From Pseudomonadota bacterium (GTDB taxonomy: Bacteria; Pseudomonadota; Gammaproteobacteria; Burkholderiales; Burkholderiaceae_F), in contig JAKBZN010000001.1 of assembly GCA_021842465.1 (NCBI GenBank), positions 62,001-126,000 on the forward strand: 64,000 nucleotides of DNA. Reading direction: 5' to 3'. A model generated the notes under the pieces. The model had not been told where the DNA came from. It was given only the letters and a program-made list of their open reading frames with translations, and ran no database searches. The position numbers and the translations under genes are program-made. How positions within the stretch are numbered: the stretch's first letter is position 1; the number at the start of each line of letters is the position of its first letter. Below are positions 1 to 8,142 of the stretch, piece by piece.

Positions 1-879
1 GGGTTCGACGTCGCGGGGCACCGCAAGATCGACGACCAGCATCGGCCGATGGCGGCGGCTGCGGATCGCGCGCTCGACCATGCCCAGCCCAAGGATCGGC
101 AGCGAACTCGCCGTGCAGGAAATCACGATGTCGAAGTGCGCCAGGGCGTCGGGAATGTCGGAAAGCGGAATCGCGCGGCCGTGCAAATGCGATGCCAGGT
201 TGTGCGCGCGTTCGAGCGTCCGGTTGGCAACGGTGATCGTCTTGGGCCGCCGCGCGGCGAAATGCGTCGCCGTCAGTTCGATCATCTCGCCCGCGCCGAT
301 GAACAGGACATGGCAATCGGCGATGTCGCCAAAGATCCGTTCAGCCATCTTTACCGCCGCTGCGGCCATCGACACCGACCGGGACCCGATCTCGGTCGAA
401 CTGCGCACCTCCTTCGCAACCGCGAAGGTACGCTGGAACAGGTGGTTCAGCAGCAGACCGAGCCCGCCCGCCTCGCGCGCCAGCCGCTCCGCCTGCTTCA
501 TCTGCCCGAGGATCTGCGGTTCCCCCAGGACCATCGAGTCGAGACCGCTCGCAACCCGGAATGCGTGGCGGACCGCGTCGGCCGCAGGCAGCGTATACGA
601 GGAGCGCACGAAATCGCTGGCGACGACGCCCTTTTCTTCGGCAACGAATTCCGACAGGGCCGCCCCCGCCGGTTCCGGATCGTCCACCGCGCAATAGAAC
701 TCCGTACGATTGCAGGTCGAGACGATCGCCGCTTCGGTCACGGTTCCTCGCGTCACACTCGCGAAGCGCTGCCGCAACCGCGCGATCGTTCCCTCGATTT
801 CCTGCGGCAGAAACGCGACCCGCTCCCGCAAGGCGAGCGGCGCCGTTTGGTGATTCAATCCCAGGGTCAGCAGTTGCAT
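1..879 (-). CDS. hemA: Glutamyl-tRNA reductase, N-terminal part (cut by window edge)
   Basis: This enzyme reduces glutamyl-tRNA(Glu) to glutamate-1-semialdehyde with NADPH, the first committed step of C5-pathway tetrapyrrole synthesis in the cytosol. The ORF track misses it because its 3' end lies outside the window. Reading the minus strand from the ATG at 879 gives 293 codons. They begin [15 protein letters not shown], carry the catalytic motif STCNRTEFY with the cysteine near residue 56, and then the nucleotide-binding motif FIGAGEM. The C-terminal dimerisation domain is missing. It is transcribed away from the Fur-like site at 1048, so that site could act on hemA, on the barrel gene, or on both. 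Confidence 0.95.
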   Translation of the reverse strand, partial: MQLLTLGLNHQTAPLALRERVAFLPQEIEGTIARLRQRFASVTRGTVTEAAIVSTCNRTEFYCAVDDPEPAGAALSEFVAEEKGVVASDFVRSSYTLPAADAVRHAFRVASGLDSMVLGEPQILGQMKQAERLAREAGGLGLLLNHLFQRTFAVAKEVRSSTEIGSRSVSMAAAAVKMAERIFGDIADCHVLFIGAGEMIELTATHFAARRPKTITVANRTLERAHNLASHLHGRAIPLSDIPDALAHFDIVISCTASSLPILGLGMVERAIRSRRHRPMLVVDLAVPRDVEP

Positions 880-1047
880 CGTCTTCCGTCGGAACGCTCC
901 GACATTTTCTCTGCGGGAATCCATCCCTACCGCAAGCAGCCGCAGATTATGACGGGAAAATGATGCATTTGAGAAGCAGGTCTGGTGCTTCGCGCCGTCT
1001 GCGGCGCCTTCACGGACCTGCACGCCCGATCAAGCCCTCTTGCCAAT

Positions 1048-1066
1048 CGAAATGAGAATCATTACC
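1048..1066. promoter_or_regulatory. Putative Fur box between hemA and the outer-membrane barrel gene
   Basis: The 19-mer CGAAATGAGAATCATTACC matches the classical Fur consensus GATAATGATAATCATTATC at 14 of 19 positions, including the core ATGAnAATCATTA. It lies 80 bases before a small leader ORF, 142 bases before the barrel gene and 169 bases before hemA. Iron control of either side is an inference from the match only. Confidence 0.5.
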
Positions 1067-1145
1067 ATCTAGACGCTACCATCGGCAGCCAAGGGAAACG
1101 GCTCGCCCTATCCTTAACAAGTCTTCACAAAAGAGAGGGAATTTC

Positions 1146-1211
1146 ATGAAGAAGCCATACACGGCCTCGTCATCGCCAAGCCACCACGAATGCGGAGAGA
1201 CCGCGCGATGA
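1146..1211 (+). CDS. 21-residue leader ORF coupled to the barrel gene
   Basis: This ORF is too short for the ORF track. It starts MKKPYTASSSPSHHEC and ends at a TGA that overlaps the ATG of the next gene (ATGA at 1208-1211). A good ribosome site, GAGAGGG, sits about six bases before its ATG, whereas the barrel gene itself has a less well spaced one. The peptide has no signal sequence. It contains a His-His-Glu-Cys run that could bind metal, notable with a Fur-like site just upstream. It may be a true small protein, a coupling leader that delivers ribosomes to the barrel gene, or chance. I know of no family for it. Confidence 0.4.
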   Translation: MKKPYTASSSPSHHECGETAR

Positions 1212-2014
1212 AGCCCATGACCACCAGAGGTGGCGTGCCCCTCCGCTTGGATCGAGACCACGGATGGGTCCGGATCGCGGTAGCCTGCCTTTGTGCGCTC
1301 GCCGTCTGCCGTCCCGCGGAAGCCGACCCCGACGACTACGTTCAGGATCTCGACATTTCCGCCGGCCAAAAGGAAATCGCCGTCATCGCGGGCGCTGCGA
1401 CGGCGACGCCCAACGGCGCTCCCGCACTGGAAGCGACGGCGGTGCAATATGAAGTGGGGATCACCGACCACATCCTGTCGGAAACCTACCTCCAGTTCGC
1501 AAACTCGACCCCGGGGTCGAGCGGGGGCGGCGTGGATGGATTCACCGAGGAGGGCGTATTCCGGTTCACCGATCCTGGCAAGCACTGGGCGGATTTCGGC
1601 GCGATGATCGAGGTCGAGCACCCGCGCGTCTGGTCGCAAGGCTGGTACCTGACCCTGTCGCCAATGCTGCAGACCGACCTCGGTGCCCTCCAGGTGAACC
1701 TCGACCCGATGGTCACGAAAATCGTGGGCGGCCCCGCGTACGGTGCCGCCACCCAACTCGGATTCCAGTACCAGTTCAAGTACCGGACTTCCGGCCCTCT
1801 GGACTATGGCATCCAGGGGTTCGGGTATGGCAAAAGCTGGGCGGCCGAAAACATCGTATTCAACCGCTGGAACAATGTCGGGCCGGCCATCTTCGGCAGC
1901 ATCCCGCTCCGCTCGGGGCGATCGATCGACTTCGATGCCGGGCTGCTGTTCGGCACGACGAACGACGCCCCGAGCCGCACCGTGCGTGCGGAAGTGGTCT
2001 ATGCGTTCTATTGA
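1208..2014 (+). CDS. Outer-membrane beta-barrel protein of unknown substrate
   Basis: The 268-residue product has an N-terminal hydrophobic stretch (RIAVACLCALAVC) followed by a signal-peptidase-like PAEA site, so it is probably exported. The rest alternates polar and aromatic residues in short beta strands with Gly/Asn/Asp turns. It ends in the aromatic residue expected for an outer-membrane barrel (VVYAFY). I chose the ATG at 1208 because it overlaps the stop of the leader ORF; the earlier ATG at 1190 has no ribosome site. It resembles transporter-like barrels of unknown ligand. The upstream Fur-like site suggests, without proving, iron-responsive expression. Its stop lies five bases from that of the convergent lipoprotein gene. 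Confidence 0.7.
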   Translation: MKPMTTRGGVPLRLDRDHGWVRIAVACLCALAVCRPAEADPDDYVQDLDISAGQKEIAVIAGAATATPNGAPALEATAVQYEVGITDHILSETYLQFANSTPGSSGGGVDGFTEEGVFRFTDPGKHWADFGAMIEVEHPRVWSQGWYLTLSPMLQTDLGALQVNLDPMVTKIVGGPAYGAATQLGFQYQFKYRTSGPLDYGIQGFGYGKSWAAENIVFNRWNNVGPAIFGSIPLRSGRSIDFDAGLLFGTTNDAPSRTVRAEVVYAFY

Positions 2015-2018
2015 GCGA

Positions 2019-3590
2019 TCAATATGATGCGACGTTGCTGCCGTTGCCGTTCAGTGCCACGAACCCATCGCCGCTGCTCTTCAATGCGACCGGGTTGGCG
2101 ATTCCGGCATAGCCGGTCGACGTCCAGTTCGTGCCCACGCCGGTCTCGTTCGCATAGGCGATGCCGGCGGAGTCGAGGGCAAGAAAGCGCGTCGTATAGC
2201 CGATTCCGACGATGGATGCGCCGCCGGTCACCGGGATCGAACCGAAGGCCCACGACGAGTTGGACCCGGCGCCCGAAAGAGAGGCCGTGTTTCCCTGCGC
2301 ATCGACCACCACCCACGTCTGGATGGTTTCGTTCGTGGTGTTGATCCCGACCTCGGTCGGGTTGGACGAATAGGTGTAGCCCAACGGCGAAAAGCCGCCG
2401 TAGAAAGAACTCAGCGCCGCGGCGTTGGTGGGTGTGCCGGCCCCCAACTGCAGCGTAATGGCATCGGAATTGGCGTCGTCGTTGCCATATGCGACGGCAA
2501 TCCAGTTGTTGGTCTTGCTGGTGGTCTCGGGGACCTGCCCCCAGCCAGTAAAGGGCGATGCCGTCGACATCAGGATCGCTCCGCCGTCTCCGACGGCGAC
2601 GCAGGTGTTGCTGGGCGTATCGCAATGGACCGCCCGCAGGTTGCTGGTGGTGCCGCTCGACTGGATCCCCCAATGGATGCCGTCCGTACTGGTGAGGATG
2701 GTTCCTTGATCGCCGACGACAACGAACACCGGTGTGGCAGTGTCAACGTCATACACCGAGACGCCACGCAAATTGGCGGTGACGCCGGACTGGACCTGGG
2801 TCCAGTTGACGCCGTCGGAACTTTGCAGGATGGCGCCGCCGGCGCCCACGGCGACGACGGAGTATCCCGGCGTGGCGGTATTCGCGCCGCTGGAGTTGCC
2901 CCCCGCCGCATAGAGGTCGGCCTGGAACCCCGGAGGCAGGTTGGCCGGCGTCCAGGAAAGCGGCATGTTGCCTTGGTCCGCGGTAAGAGGACCGGCGACG
3001 TCGGGCTGCAGCAGCGCCGTGTAGAGCATGCCGCCCGAACCGACCGCAACGAACAGGCCTGCCGGAGGGAAGCCGCCCGCGCCCGTGGAACCGCAGGTGG
3101 TGACGGGGACGTAGCCGAGCCCGTCCAGAGTGCCGTTGGTCACGCCAATCCCACCACCGGGCGTCCAGGGCGCCCCACTCCCCGGATACGGCCCACCGGC
3201 GGGGCGCGCGACTGCGCTCACCACCGGGCTCCCGGAACCGCCCGGCGCCGTGCCGGTACGGCCGTCCATCGTGAAATACATCGCCGGGAACTGGGTCGTG
3301 GGATTCGGATTGTTGACCTGATTGCAGAGCAGCCAGGGAGAACTGGGGTTGAGCGCGATCCCCGCGTTGAGGAGCCCGTTCACCCAGTTGCTGGTGCTCA
3401 GCGTCGGATCCTGCGCGTAGAACATCCAGTAGCTGGTCGCCGCCGAACCGCTCCAGGTCACGCTGATCATCGCGTCGCCGCCATACGCCCGAACCGAGGT
3501 CGGCGGGCTCTGCGGGCTGCCGGAGTTGCCGAGACATCCGCAAAGAGCAAGCGTGGCGAGCAGCACGGGCAGGGCGGTACGAAGCTTCAC
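2019..3590 (-). CDS. Secreted lipoprotein with FN3-like start and propeller repeats
   Basis: The 523-residue product begins with a lipoprotein signal ending LALCGC (lipidated Cys about residue 19). An FN3-like segment follows (PTSVRAYGGDAMISVTWSG). The middle has at least four related repeats of the form VAVGxGGxIxxSxDGxxW, for example VVAVGAGGAILQSSDG and VVGDQGTILTSTDG. These resemble YCF48/BNR-type propeller blades. The C-terminal third is Gly/Ser/Thr/Asn rich and low in charge. It is likely anchored in the outer or inner membrane facing the periplasm or surface. Function is unknown; similar folds serve as assembly factors, glycan binders or adhesins. A 14-bp inverted repeat precedes its start. 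Confidence 0.7.
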   Translation of the reverse strand: MKLRTALPVLLATLALCGCLGNSGSPQSPPTSVRAYGGDAMISVTWSGSAATSYWMFYAQDPTLSTSNWVNGLLNAGIALNPSSPWLLCNQVNNPNPTTQFPAMYFTMDGRTGTAPGGSGSPVVSAVARPAGGPYPGSGAPWTPGGGIGVTNGTLDGLGYVPVTTCGSTGAGGFPPAGLFVAVGSGGMLYTALLQPDVAGPLTADQGNMPLSWTPANLPPGFQADLYAAGGNSSGANTATPGYSVVAVGAGGAILQSSDGVNWTQVQSGVTANLRGVSVYDVDTATPVFVVVGDQGTILTSTDGIHWGIQSSGTTSNLRAVHCDTPSNTCVAVGDGGAILMSTASPFTGWGQVPETTSKTNNWIAVAYGNDDANSDAITLQLGAGTPTNAAALSSFYGGFSPLGYTYSSNPTEVGINTTNETIQTWVVVDAQGNTASLSGAGSNSSWAFGSIPVTGGASIVGIGYTTRFLALDSAGIAYANETGVGTNWTSTGYAGIANPVALKSSGDGFVALNGNGSNVASY

Positions 3591-3626
3591 GACGGTTTCC
3601 AGGAACGGAGCAAACTTTAGACTTTA

Positions 3627-3660
3627 GCAGATGGCGGGCGGCGATACGCCCGCCATCTGC
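3627..3660. repeat. Perfect 14-bp inverted repeat between divergent genes
   Basis: GCAGATGGCGGGCG (3627-3640) is separated by GCGATA from its exact reverse complement (3647-3660). It lies 37 bases before the lipoprotein start and 97 bases before the dioxygenase start. These genes diverge, so a terminator of an annotated gene is not needed here, and no T-run follows on either strand. It could be a regulator-binding operator or a transcript hairpin in the dioxygenase leader. Confidence 0.75.
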
Positions 3661-3756
3661 CGGGGCCATCCGGACGGAACGGGGTCGACAAAAAAATGCA
3701 ACCCTCGCGGCGCCGGATCGGCGACGATACCCGCCAATACCCAACCGAGCCGCAAC

Positions 3757-4590
3757 ATGTCGGAACCCCACGCCGCTCCCGCCCTCCGCCAACCCGCGCT
3801 ATATATCCCGCATGGGGGCGGGCCTTGCTTCTTCATGGATCCGATGCCCGGGATGCCCCCCGACCTTTGGGACGGGATGGCCGCCTACCTGCGGGGAATC
3901 CCGGCCTCGCTGCCAGGCGTGCCGCAGGCGATCGTCGTGGTCTCCGCGCACTGGGAAGCACCGAGACCGACCATCGGCGTCGCGCCCTCGCACGCGCTCC
4001 TGTATGACTACTACGGGTTTCCCGAGCATACCTACCGACTCCAGTACCCGGCCCGCGGCGCGCCTGCGCTGGGCGCGCGACTGCAGGCGCTGCTCGCGCA
4101 AGCGGGCGTGGAAGCCGACACCGACGATCGTCGTGGTCTGGATCACGGCGTGTTCGTCCCGCTGAAGGTCATGCTTCCCGACGCAGCGCTGCCGATCGTC
4201 CCGCTATCGCTGCAACGCAACCTCGACCCCCGGTTCCATTTCTCGGTCGGAGCCGCCTTGGCTCCGTTGCGGGACGAGGGGGTATTGATCGTTGCCAGCG
4301 GAATGAGCTATCACAATCTGCGTGAGTTCTTCCAGCCCGGCCGCGGCGACGACGCGGCCCAGGCCTTCGATGACTGGCTGGCGCGGACGATCGCCGATCC
4401 GGACCCGCAGGCGCGCAACCGCGCCCTTCTCGACTGGGCGCATGCGCCGGGAGCGCGAGCATGCCACCCCCGACCAGAACACTGGATTCCCATCTTTGTC
4501 GCAGCGGGAGCCGGGGCCGCGGATCCGGCCAGCCGGCCTTACGTCGATCGACTGCTGAAAAAGCCGGTCTGTGCCGTTCGTTTCGGTTGA
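3757..4590 (+). CDS. ygiD: LigB/DODA-type extradiol ring-cleavage dioxygenase (YgiD family)
   Basis: The 277-residue protein belongs to the class III extradiol dioxygenases (4,5-DOPA dioxygenase/YgiD type), which open catechol rings using one active-site metal. The family's histidine motifs are present in order: IPHGGGP near residue 20, VVVSAHWE, GLDHGVFVPL and SGMSYHNLREF. Length fits the family (about 260-280). I start at MSEPHAAPALRQ; the ORF track's longer start adds 42 residues that read through the upstream inverted repeat. No catabolic partners lie nearby, so the physiological substrate cannot be inferred. It has a 200-base gap to cspA. Confidence 0.9.
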   Translation: MSEPHAAPALRQPALYIPHGGGPCFFMDPMPGMPPDLWDGMAAYLRGIPASLPGVPQAIVVVSAHWEAPRPTIGVAPSHALLYDYYGFPEHTYRLQYPARGAPALGARLQALLAQAGVEADTDDRRGLDHGVFVPLKVMLPDAALPIVPLSLQRNLDPRFHFSVGAALAPLRDEGVLIVASGMSYHNLREFFQPGRGDDAAQAFDDWLARTIADPDPQARNRALLDWAHAPGARACHPRPEHWIPIFVAAGAGAADPASRPYVDRLLKKPVCAVRFG

Positions 4591-4619
4591 CCGAGGGGGA
4601 ACAGGAGCCCGAATTCCCG

Positions 4620-4627
4620 TATACAAT
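4620..4627 (+). promoter_or_regulatory. Possible -10 element for the cold-shock gene
   Basis: TATACAAT at 4620-4627 lies about 160 bases before the cspA-like ATG. This would give a long 5' leader, as is typical for cold-shock mRNAs that use the leader as a temperature-responsive structure. No good -35 hexamer is found at the normal distance (TTGACC at 4587 is too far), so the call is weak. The leader contains a small GC-rich palindrome (GCGCGAGATCGCGC). Confidence 0.3.
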
Positions 4628-4790
4628 GGCCGCGCATTTCGTTTCAGCCTCGTTTGCCATTGGTCCTCCGAGCCGGTCGCGCGAGATCGCGCTCCTGCGG
4701 TAGCCCCAGCTTGCGGTGCCTGATCGTTTGCACACCGTGTGCGTGTTTCGACGCACGGGGATTTTTCCAATTTGTTTTCAGGAGTTGTTT

Positions 4791-4994
4791 ATGGCGACCG
4801 GAACCGTCAAATGGTTCAACGATGCAAAAGGGTACGGGTTCATCACCCCCGACGACGGCGGGAAAGATCTCTTTGCCCACTTTTCGGAAATCCAGGGCTC
4901 GGGCTTCAAGTCCCTGCAGGAAAACCAGCGCGTTGAATTCACCGTCGCGCAAGGCAACAAGGGCCCGCAGGCCACCCAGATCCGCGTGATCTGA
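4791..4994 (+). CDS. cspA: Cold-shock protein, CspA family
   Basis: This 67-residue single cold-shock domain protein binds single-stranded RNA and DNA and melts mRNA secondary structure in the cytosol. Both nucleic-acid-binding motifs are present: KGYGFI (RNP1) and DLFAHF (RNP2), after the usual [10 protein letters not shown] start. I start at the ATG at 4791, preceded by a GGAG site; the ORF track's longer version adds leader sequence. The gene stands alone with its own terminator 27 bases after the stop. Whether it is cold-induced or constitutive cannot be told from sequence; the approximately 200-base upstream gap allows a long regulatory leader. Confidence 0.95.
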   Translation: MATGTVKWFNDAKGYGFITPDDGGKDLFAHFSEIQGSGFKSLQENQRVEFTVAQGNKGPQATQIRVI

Positions 4995-5020
4995 CGACCT
5001 GACCGGGTACTTCTGCCCAC

Positions 5021-5060
5021 GGGCGGCTCCGCAGCGATGCGGAGTCGCCCGTTTTGCTTT
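5021..5060 (+). terminator. Rho-independent terminator after cspA
   Basis: GGGCGGCTCCGCA and TGCGGAGTCGCCC pair over 13 positions with one G-T wobble around a GCGA tetraloop (5021-5050). GTTTTGCTTTT follows. It also lies just before the 3' end of the convergent SUMF1 gene. Confidence 0.92.
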
Positions 5061-5077
5061 TCCGGGACCCGCGCCGG

Positions 5078-6295
5078 TTACGGCAAGGTCCGGACGGCCC
5101 GGAACCCGTATTCGTTCAACCGATACGAGCGCGCAACGCCGATGCGCTTGGACGTCCCGCGAAAGCCCGGATCGTAGATCCAGGATCCGCCGCGCAAGAC
5201 GCGGTAATCGCAGTCGTACTCCAGACACCCGTCGGTCCACTCCCAGACATTGCCGTTCATGTCGTAGAGGCCCAGCGCGTTGGGCTGCTTCTGCCCCACC
5301 GGATGCGTGTGTCCGCCGCTGTTGCCGGCAAACCAGGCGACATCCTGGTATCGCTGGCTGCCGCAGTATTTGGTCGGCGACCCACCGTGACAGGCAAACT
5401 GCCACTCCGCCTCCGTCGGTAAGCGATAGTGCCTGCCGGTTTTTTCGTTGAGTCTGGCCAGGAATTCCTGCACGTCGTCCCAACTCACCTGCTCCACCGG
5501 ACAATCATCTCCGCACTTCGGGAAAAAGCTGGGGTTGTTGCCCATCACATCGCGCCATTGCTTCTGGGTGACCAGATATTTTCCCATCGCATATCCGGGC
5601 GTGATGGCGACCATTTCCGGGCAATCGGGACAATCCCGGAACGTCGTTCCCAATTTCATTGCCGCGCTCGGCAGGGTCGCAACGGCACCCGCAGCGACCG
5701 CCGCCGGCTGCGCAGCGGTCACAACCGCGGGCTCCGCCGGAGCGGACGCGACCGGCGTCGGGGCAACCGGGTGCGCGTGCAGGTCGCGCATCTCGTCGCG
5801 CATTTCCTCCAGGGCGTAAATGTGATCCTGCGCCTGCCGTGCCTGGGACTTGTCGGGACCGGTCTGCAGAAATCGGTGCAGCGCCTCGATCGCCCCCGAA
5901 TAATCCTTGGCCGCTTCCTGTGCCTTGGCAAGGCTGCGGTATGCCTCGCCCCACCATGGCGCGGAAACCAGCGCGTTTTCGTAATTGCGGATCGCGCGCC
6001 GGGCGCCATACGTTCCCAGGCCGCTCGCCATCGCGGTATTCCCCCGGATGAAATCCCGTCGCGCCGGTTCGGGAATCGCCGGCGCCCGCCGACGCGCCGC
6101 GGCAATGATCCGCGCGCGCAGCGCCTCGTCATCCGGGTGCTGCTGCAGGGTCGCCACCCACTGTGCAAACGACGGGGACAAAACCTCGCTCGCCAAGGCG
6201 GGATGTACCGCGACCGTCCACACCAGCGCGCTTCCCACCCAGATCGCCTTGCGCAACGCCTTCGCCGCCTTGGCGAACCCGCCGTTCCTTTGCAT
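5078..6295 (-). CDS. Exported SUMF1-domain protein, probably non-catalytic
   Basis: The 405-residue protein starts MQRNGGFAK after a GGGAGCGGG ribosome site. It has a signal-type segment ending near HPALASE. A helical repeat-like region (about residues 40-155) and an Ala/Pro linker follow. A C-terminal SUMF1 domain occupies about 225-405 (YAMGKYLVTQKQW, LPTEAEWQFACHGG, GLYDMNGNVWEW, VLRGGSW). True formylglycine-generating enzymes keep two cysteines after the RGGSW motif; here the segment reads GGSWIYDPGFRG with none, so oxidase activity is unlikely. It is the last gene of a PP2C-FHA-SUMF1 series, suggesting a structural or sensor role in a phosphorylation-controlled envelope process. Confidence 0.8.
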   Translation of the reverse strand: MQRNGGFAKAAKALRKAIWVGSALVWTVAVHPALASEVLSPSFAQWVATLQQHPDDEALRARIIAAARRRAPAIPEPARRDFIRGNTAMASGLGTYGARRAIRNYENALVSAPWWGEAYRSLAKAQEAAKDYSGAIEALHRFLQTGPDKSQARQAQDHIYALEEMRDEMRDLHAHPVAPTPVASAPAEPAVVTAAQPAAVAAGAVATLPSAAMKLGTTFRDCPDCPEMVAITPGYAMGKYLVTQKQWRDVMGNNPSFFPKCGDDCPVEQVSWDDVQEFLARLNEKTGRHYRLPTEAEWQFACHGGSPTKYCGSQRYQDVAWFAGNSGGHTHPVGQKQPNALGLYDMNGNVWEWTDGCLEYDCDYRVLRGGSWIYDPGFRGTSKRIGVARSYRLNEYGFRAVRTLP

Positions 6296-6437
6296 TCCCG
6301 CTCCCTCTCGCTGATTTTCCGGTCGTTTCCCGCAGCCCGGATCGCCGCCGGGATGCGTACGCACGCCGGAGGATTCTATTTCACGATGGAGAAGGAGCGT
6401 GCCGCGCAGCCCACGTGCCCGACAAGGGGGCGGCCGC

Positions 6438-7142
6438 CTATGCGGCGTTTTGGACCGGCTGTCGCGAGTCCGGGAAACCGAACTCCATCTGCACCCCGGC
6501 AAGTTCGATCACGTCCCCGTTGTGCAGCGGATGCGCGGCCGAACCGAGATTGCGTCCGTTGACGGCAGGAAACACGTCACCCTCGACATGGGCGATGAAA
6601 TACCCGGTAGGACGCCGTGTGATGACGGCAACCTGACTGCCAGGACGCCCGACCGTGGTCAAGGCCTTGACGAGCGCCATCTCCCGCCCCGCGTTCCCGC
6701 CGGTCAGGATGCGGATCGTCGCCGGCGCCTGCGGCGCGGCGGTCGGTTCTCCGGGCGGACGCACCTGAATCGTGGCGGGCCCGGGGCTGTAGAACTCCCG
6801 CGCCAGGGGCTGCTGGGTGTCGATGTCGACGCCCGCCGGCGCATCCCCCGCCGCGGCATCGAGCAGATACCGCAGCCGGTACTTGCCGACCTCGATGGTG
6901 TCGCCGTTTCGCAGCAGGTGGCGCTTGATCGGCTGGCCGTTCACCGTGGTGCCGTTGGTCGACCCCAGATCTTCGATGTACGTGTTGTCGCCGGTCCGAA
7001 CGATGACAGCATGCTCACCGCTCACCGCAAGATTGTCGATCACCACATCGTTGTGCGAGCGGCGCCCGATCGTCTCGCGATCCTTGGTCAGGGCGACTTC
7101 GCGCAGAACGACGCCATCCAGACTCAGAATCAGCTTCGACAT
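6438..7142 (-). CDS. Protein with two FHA domains
   Basis: FHA domains bind phosphothreonine peptides. The 234-residue protein has a canonical first FHA domain (about residues 20-75: TIGRRSHNDVVI, SGEHAVI, LGSTNGTTVNG). A second, more divergent FHA domain follows at about 160-225 (TVGRPGSQVAVI, FPAVNGRNLG). The second lacks the SxxH and STNG residues, so it may not bind phosphopeptides. There is no membrane segment. It lies between a PP2C phosphatase gene and a SUMF1 gene on the same strand, 159 and 142 bases apart. This suggests it reads a phosphorylation mark that the phosphatase removes. No Ser/Thr kinase gene is present in the window. Confidence 0.9.
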   Translation of the reverse strand: MSKLILSLDGVVLREVALTKDRETIGRRSHNDVVIDNLAVSGEHAVIVRTGDNTYIEDLGSTNGTTVNGQPIKRHLLRNGDTIEVGKYRLRYLLDAAAGDAPAGVDIDTQQPLAREFYSPGPATIQVRPPGEPTAAPQAPATIRILTGGNAGREMALVKALTTVGRPGSQVAVITRRPTGYFIAHVEGDVFPAVNGRNLGSAAHPLHNGDVIELAGVQMEFGFPDSRQPVQNAA

Positions 7143-7301
7143 ATACAGATCTCTCTGCTCGCCTGGTAAAAAAACGTCAAACGGAACTCCCCCGCGCCGA
7201 CAAGCCTACTCGATTCGGGAAACCAAAACAACCGGACCTCGGTGCCGAGGACAAAAATCCGGGCACCCTGCCGCCGGCAAGCCGGGTTGCCGCCCGGGGA
7301 A

Positions 7302-8099
7302 TCAAGAAACGCCGTGCGGGTCATCCTCGCGCGCCGCGCCGGCGCGATCAACCTGGACCAGGATCACGGAACAATTGTCCCGCCCTCCGGCGTCGTTGGC
7401 TTCGTCGATCAGCCGCCGGGCGGTGGCCGCAAGGTCACCGTCGCAAGCGCACAGCAGCGCGCGGATCCGCGCCTCGGCGACCATCTCGGTCAGGCCATCC
7501 GAACAAAGCAGCAGCAGGTCGCCGCGCTGAACGTCGTAGTCGCGAACTTCCGGGTCGCAGTTTGGCGATGTGCCGATCGCGCGGGTGACGAGGTTTTTTG
7601 CCGGCAAGGTGCGCGCCTCCTCGACGGTAATCATCCCGGCATCGAGCAATTCCTGGGAAAAGGAATGATCCTTGGTGATCTGATCCAGATTGCCATCACG
7701 CAATCGATAGAGACGGGAGTCTCCCGCGTGCGCGACCCACATCCGGCTACCCAGCAGCCATGCTGCGATGACCGTCGTCGCCATGCCTTCATACATGGTG
7801 CTCTGCAGCGCCGCGCGGAAAATTTCGCCATTCAGCGCGAACAATGTCCGGCGCAGCGCGACCGCGGGATCGTAGGTCTTGGAAAAGCAGACCGCCGCCG
7901 TCAAGCCCCGGCCCAAGTCGCCCAGCAGGCGGCTGACCGCCATGGTCGCAGCGATCTCGCCGGCGTTGTAGCCGCCCAGCCCGTCGGCAACCACGAACAG
8001 GCCGATCGCCGGGTCGGCTCCCACGGCATCCTCGTTCAGAGGCCGGACCATGCCGGGGTGGCTTTTGATCGCAAACCGCAACGCAAGGGTTCCGGGCAT
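7302..8099 (-). CDS. PP2C-family Ser/Thr protein phosphatase
   Basis: This 265-residue enzyme is a metal-dependent phosphatase of the bacterial PppA/Stp type, acting on phosphoserine and phosphothreonine in the cytosol. Metal-binding motifs appear in order: RPLNEDAVG, VVADGLGGYNAGE, AHAGDSRLYRL, LCSDGLTEM and GGRDNCSVILVQ. Length is normal for the soluble class. I start at MPGTLALRF; the longer frame in the ORF track runs into sucD. It is 43 bases downstream of sucD but is functionally linked to the FHA gene that follows. The cognate kinase is not in the window. Confidence 0.93.
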   Translation of the reverse strand: MPGTLALRFAIKSHPGMVRPLNEDAVGADPAIGLFVVADGLGGYNAGEIAATMAVSRLLGDLGRGLTAAVCFSKTYDPAVALRRTLFALNGEIFRAALQSTMYEGMATTVIAAWLLGSRMWVAHAGDSRLYRLRDGNLDQITKDHSFSQELLDAGMITVEEARTLPAKNLVTRAIGTSPNCDPEVRDYDVQRGDLLLLCSDGLTEMVAEARIRALLCACDGDLAATARRLIDEANDAGGRDNCSVILVQVDRAGAAREDDPHGVS

Positions 8100-8142
8100 A
8101 GTGCGTTTTTCGTCTCTTCGCCACCGGCGCGCTCCGCGCGCC

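Noticed and set aside
7237-7250. Possible terminator CCTCGGTGCCGAGG between PP2C and FHA genes
   Set aside because: The stem is only five pairs with a poor T-run on the minus strand; it is too weak to call.
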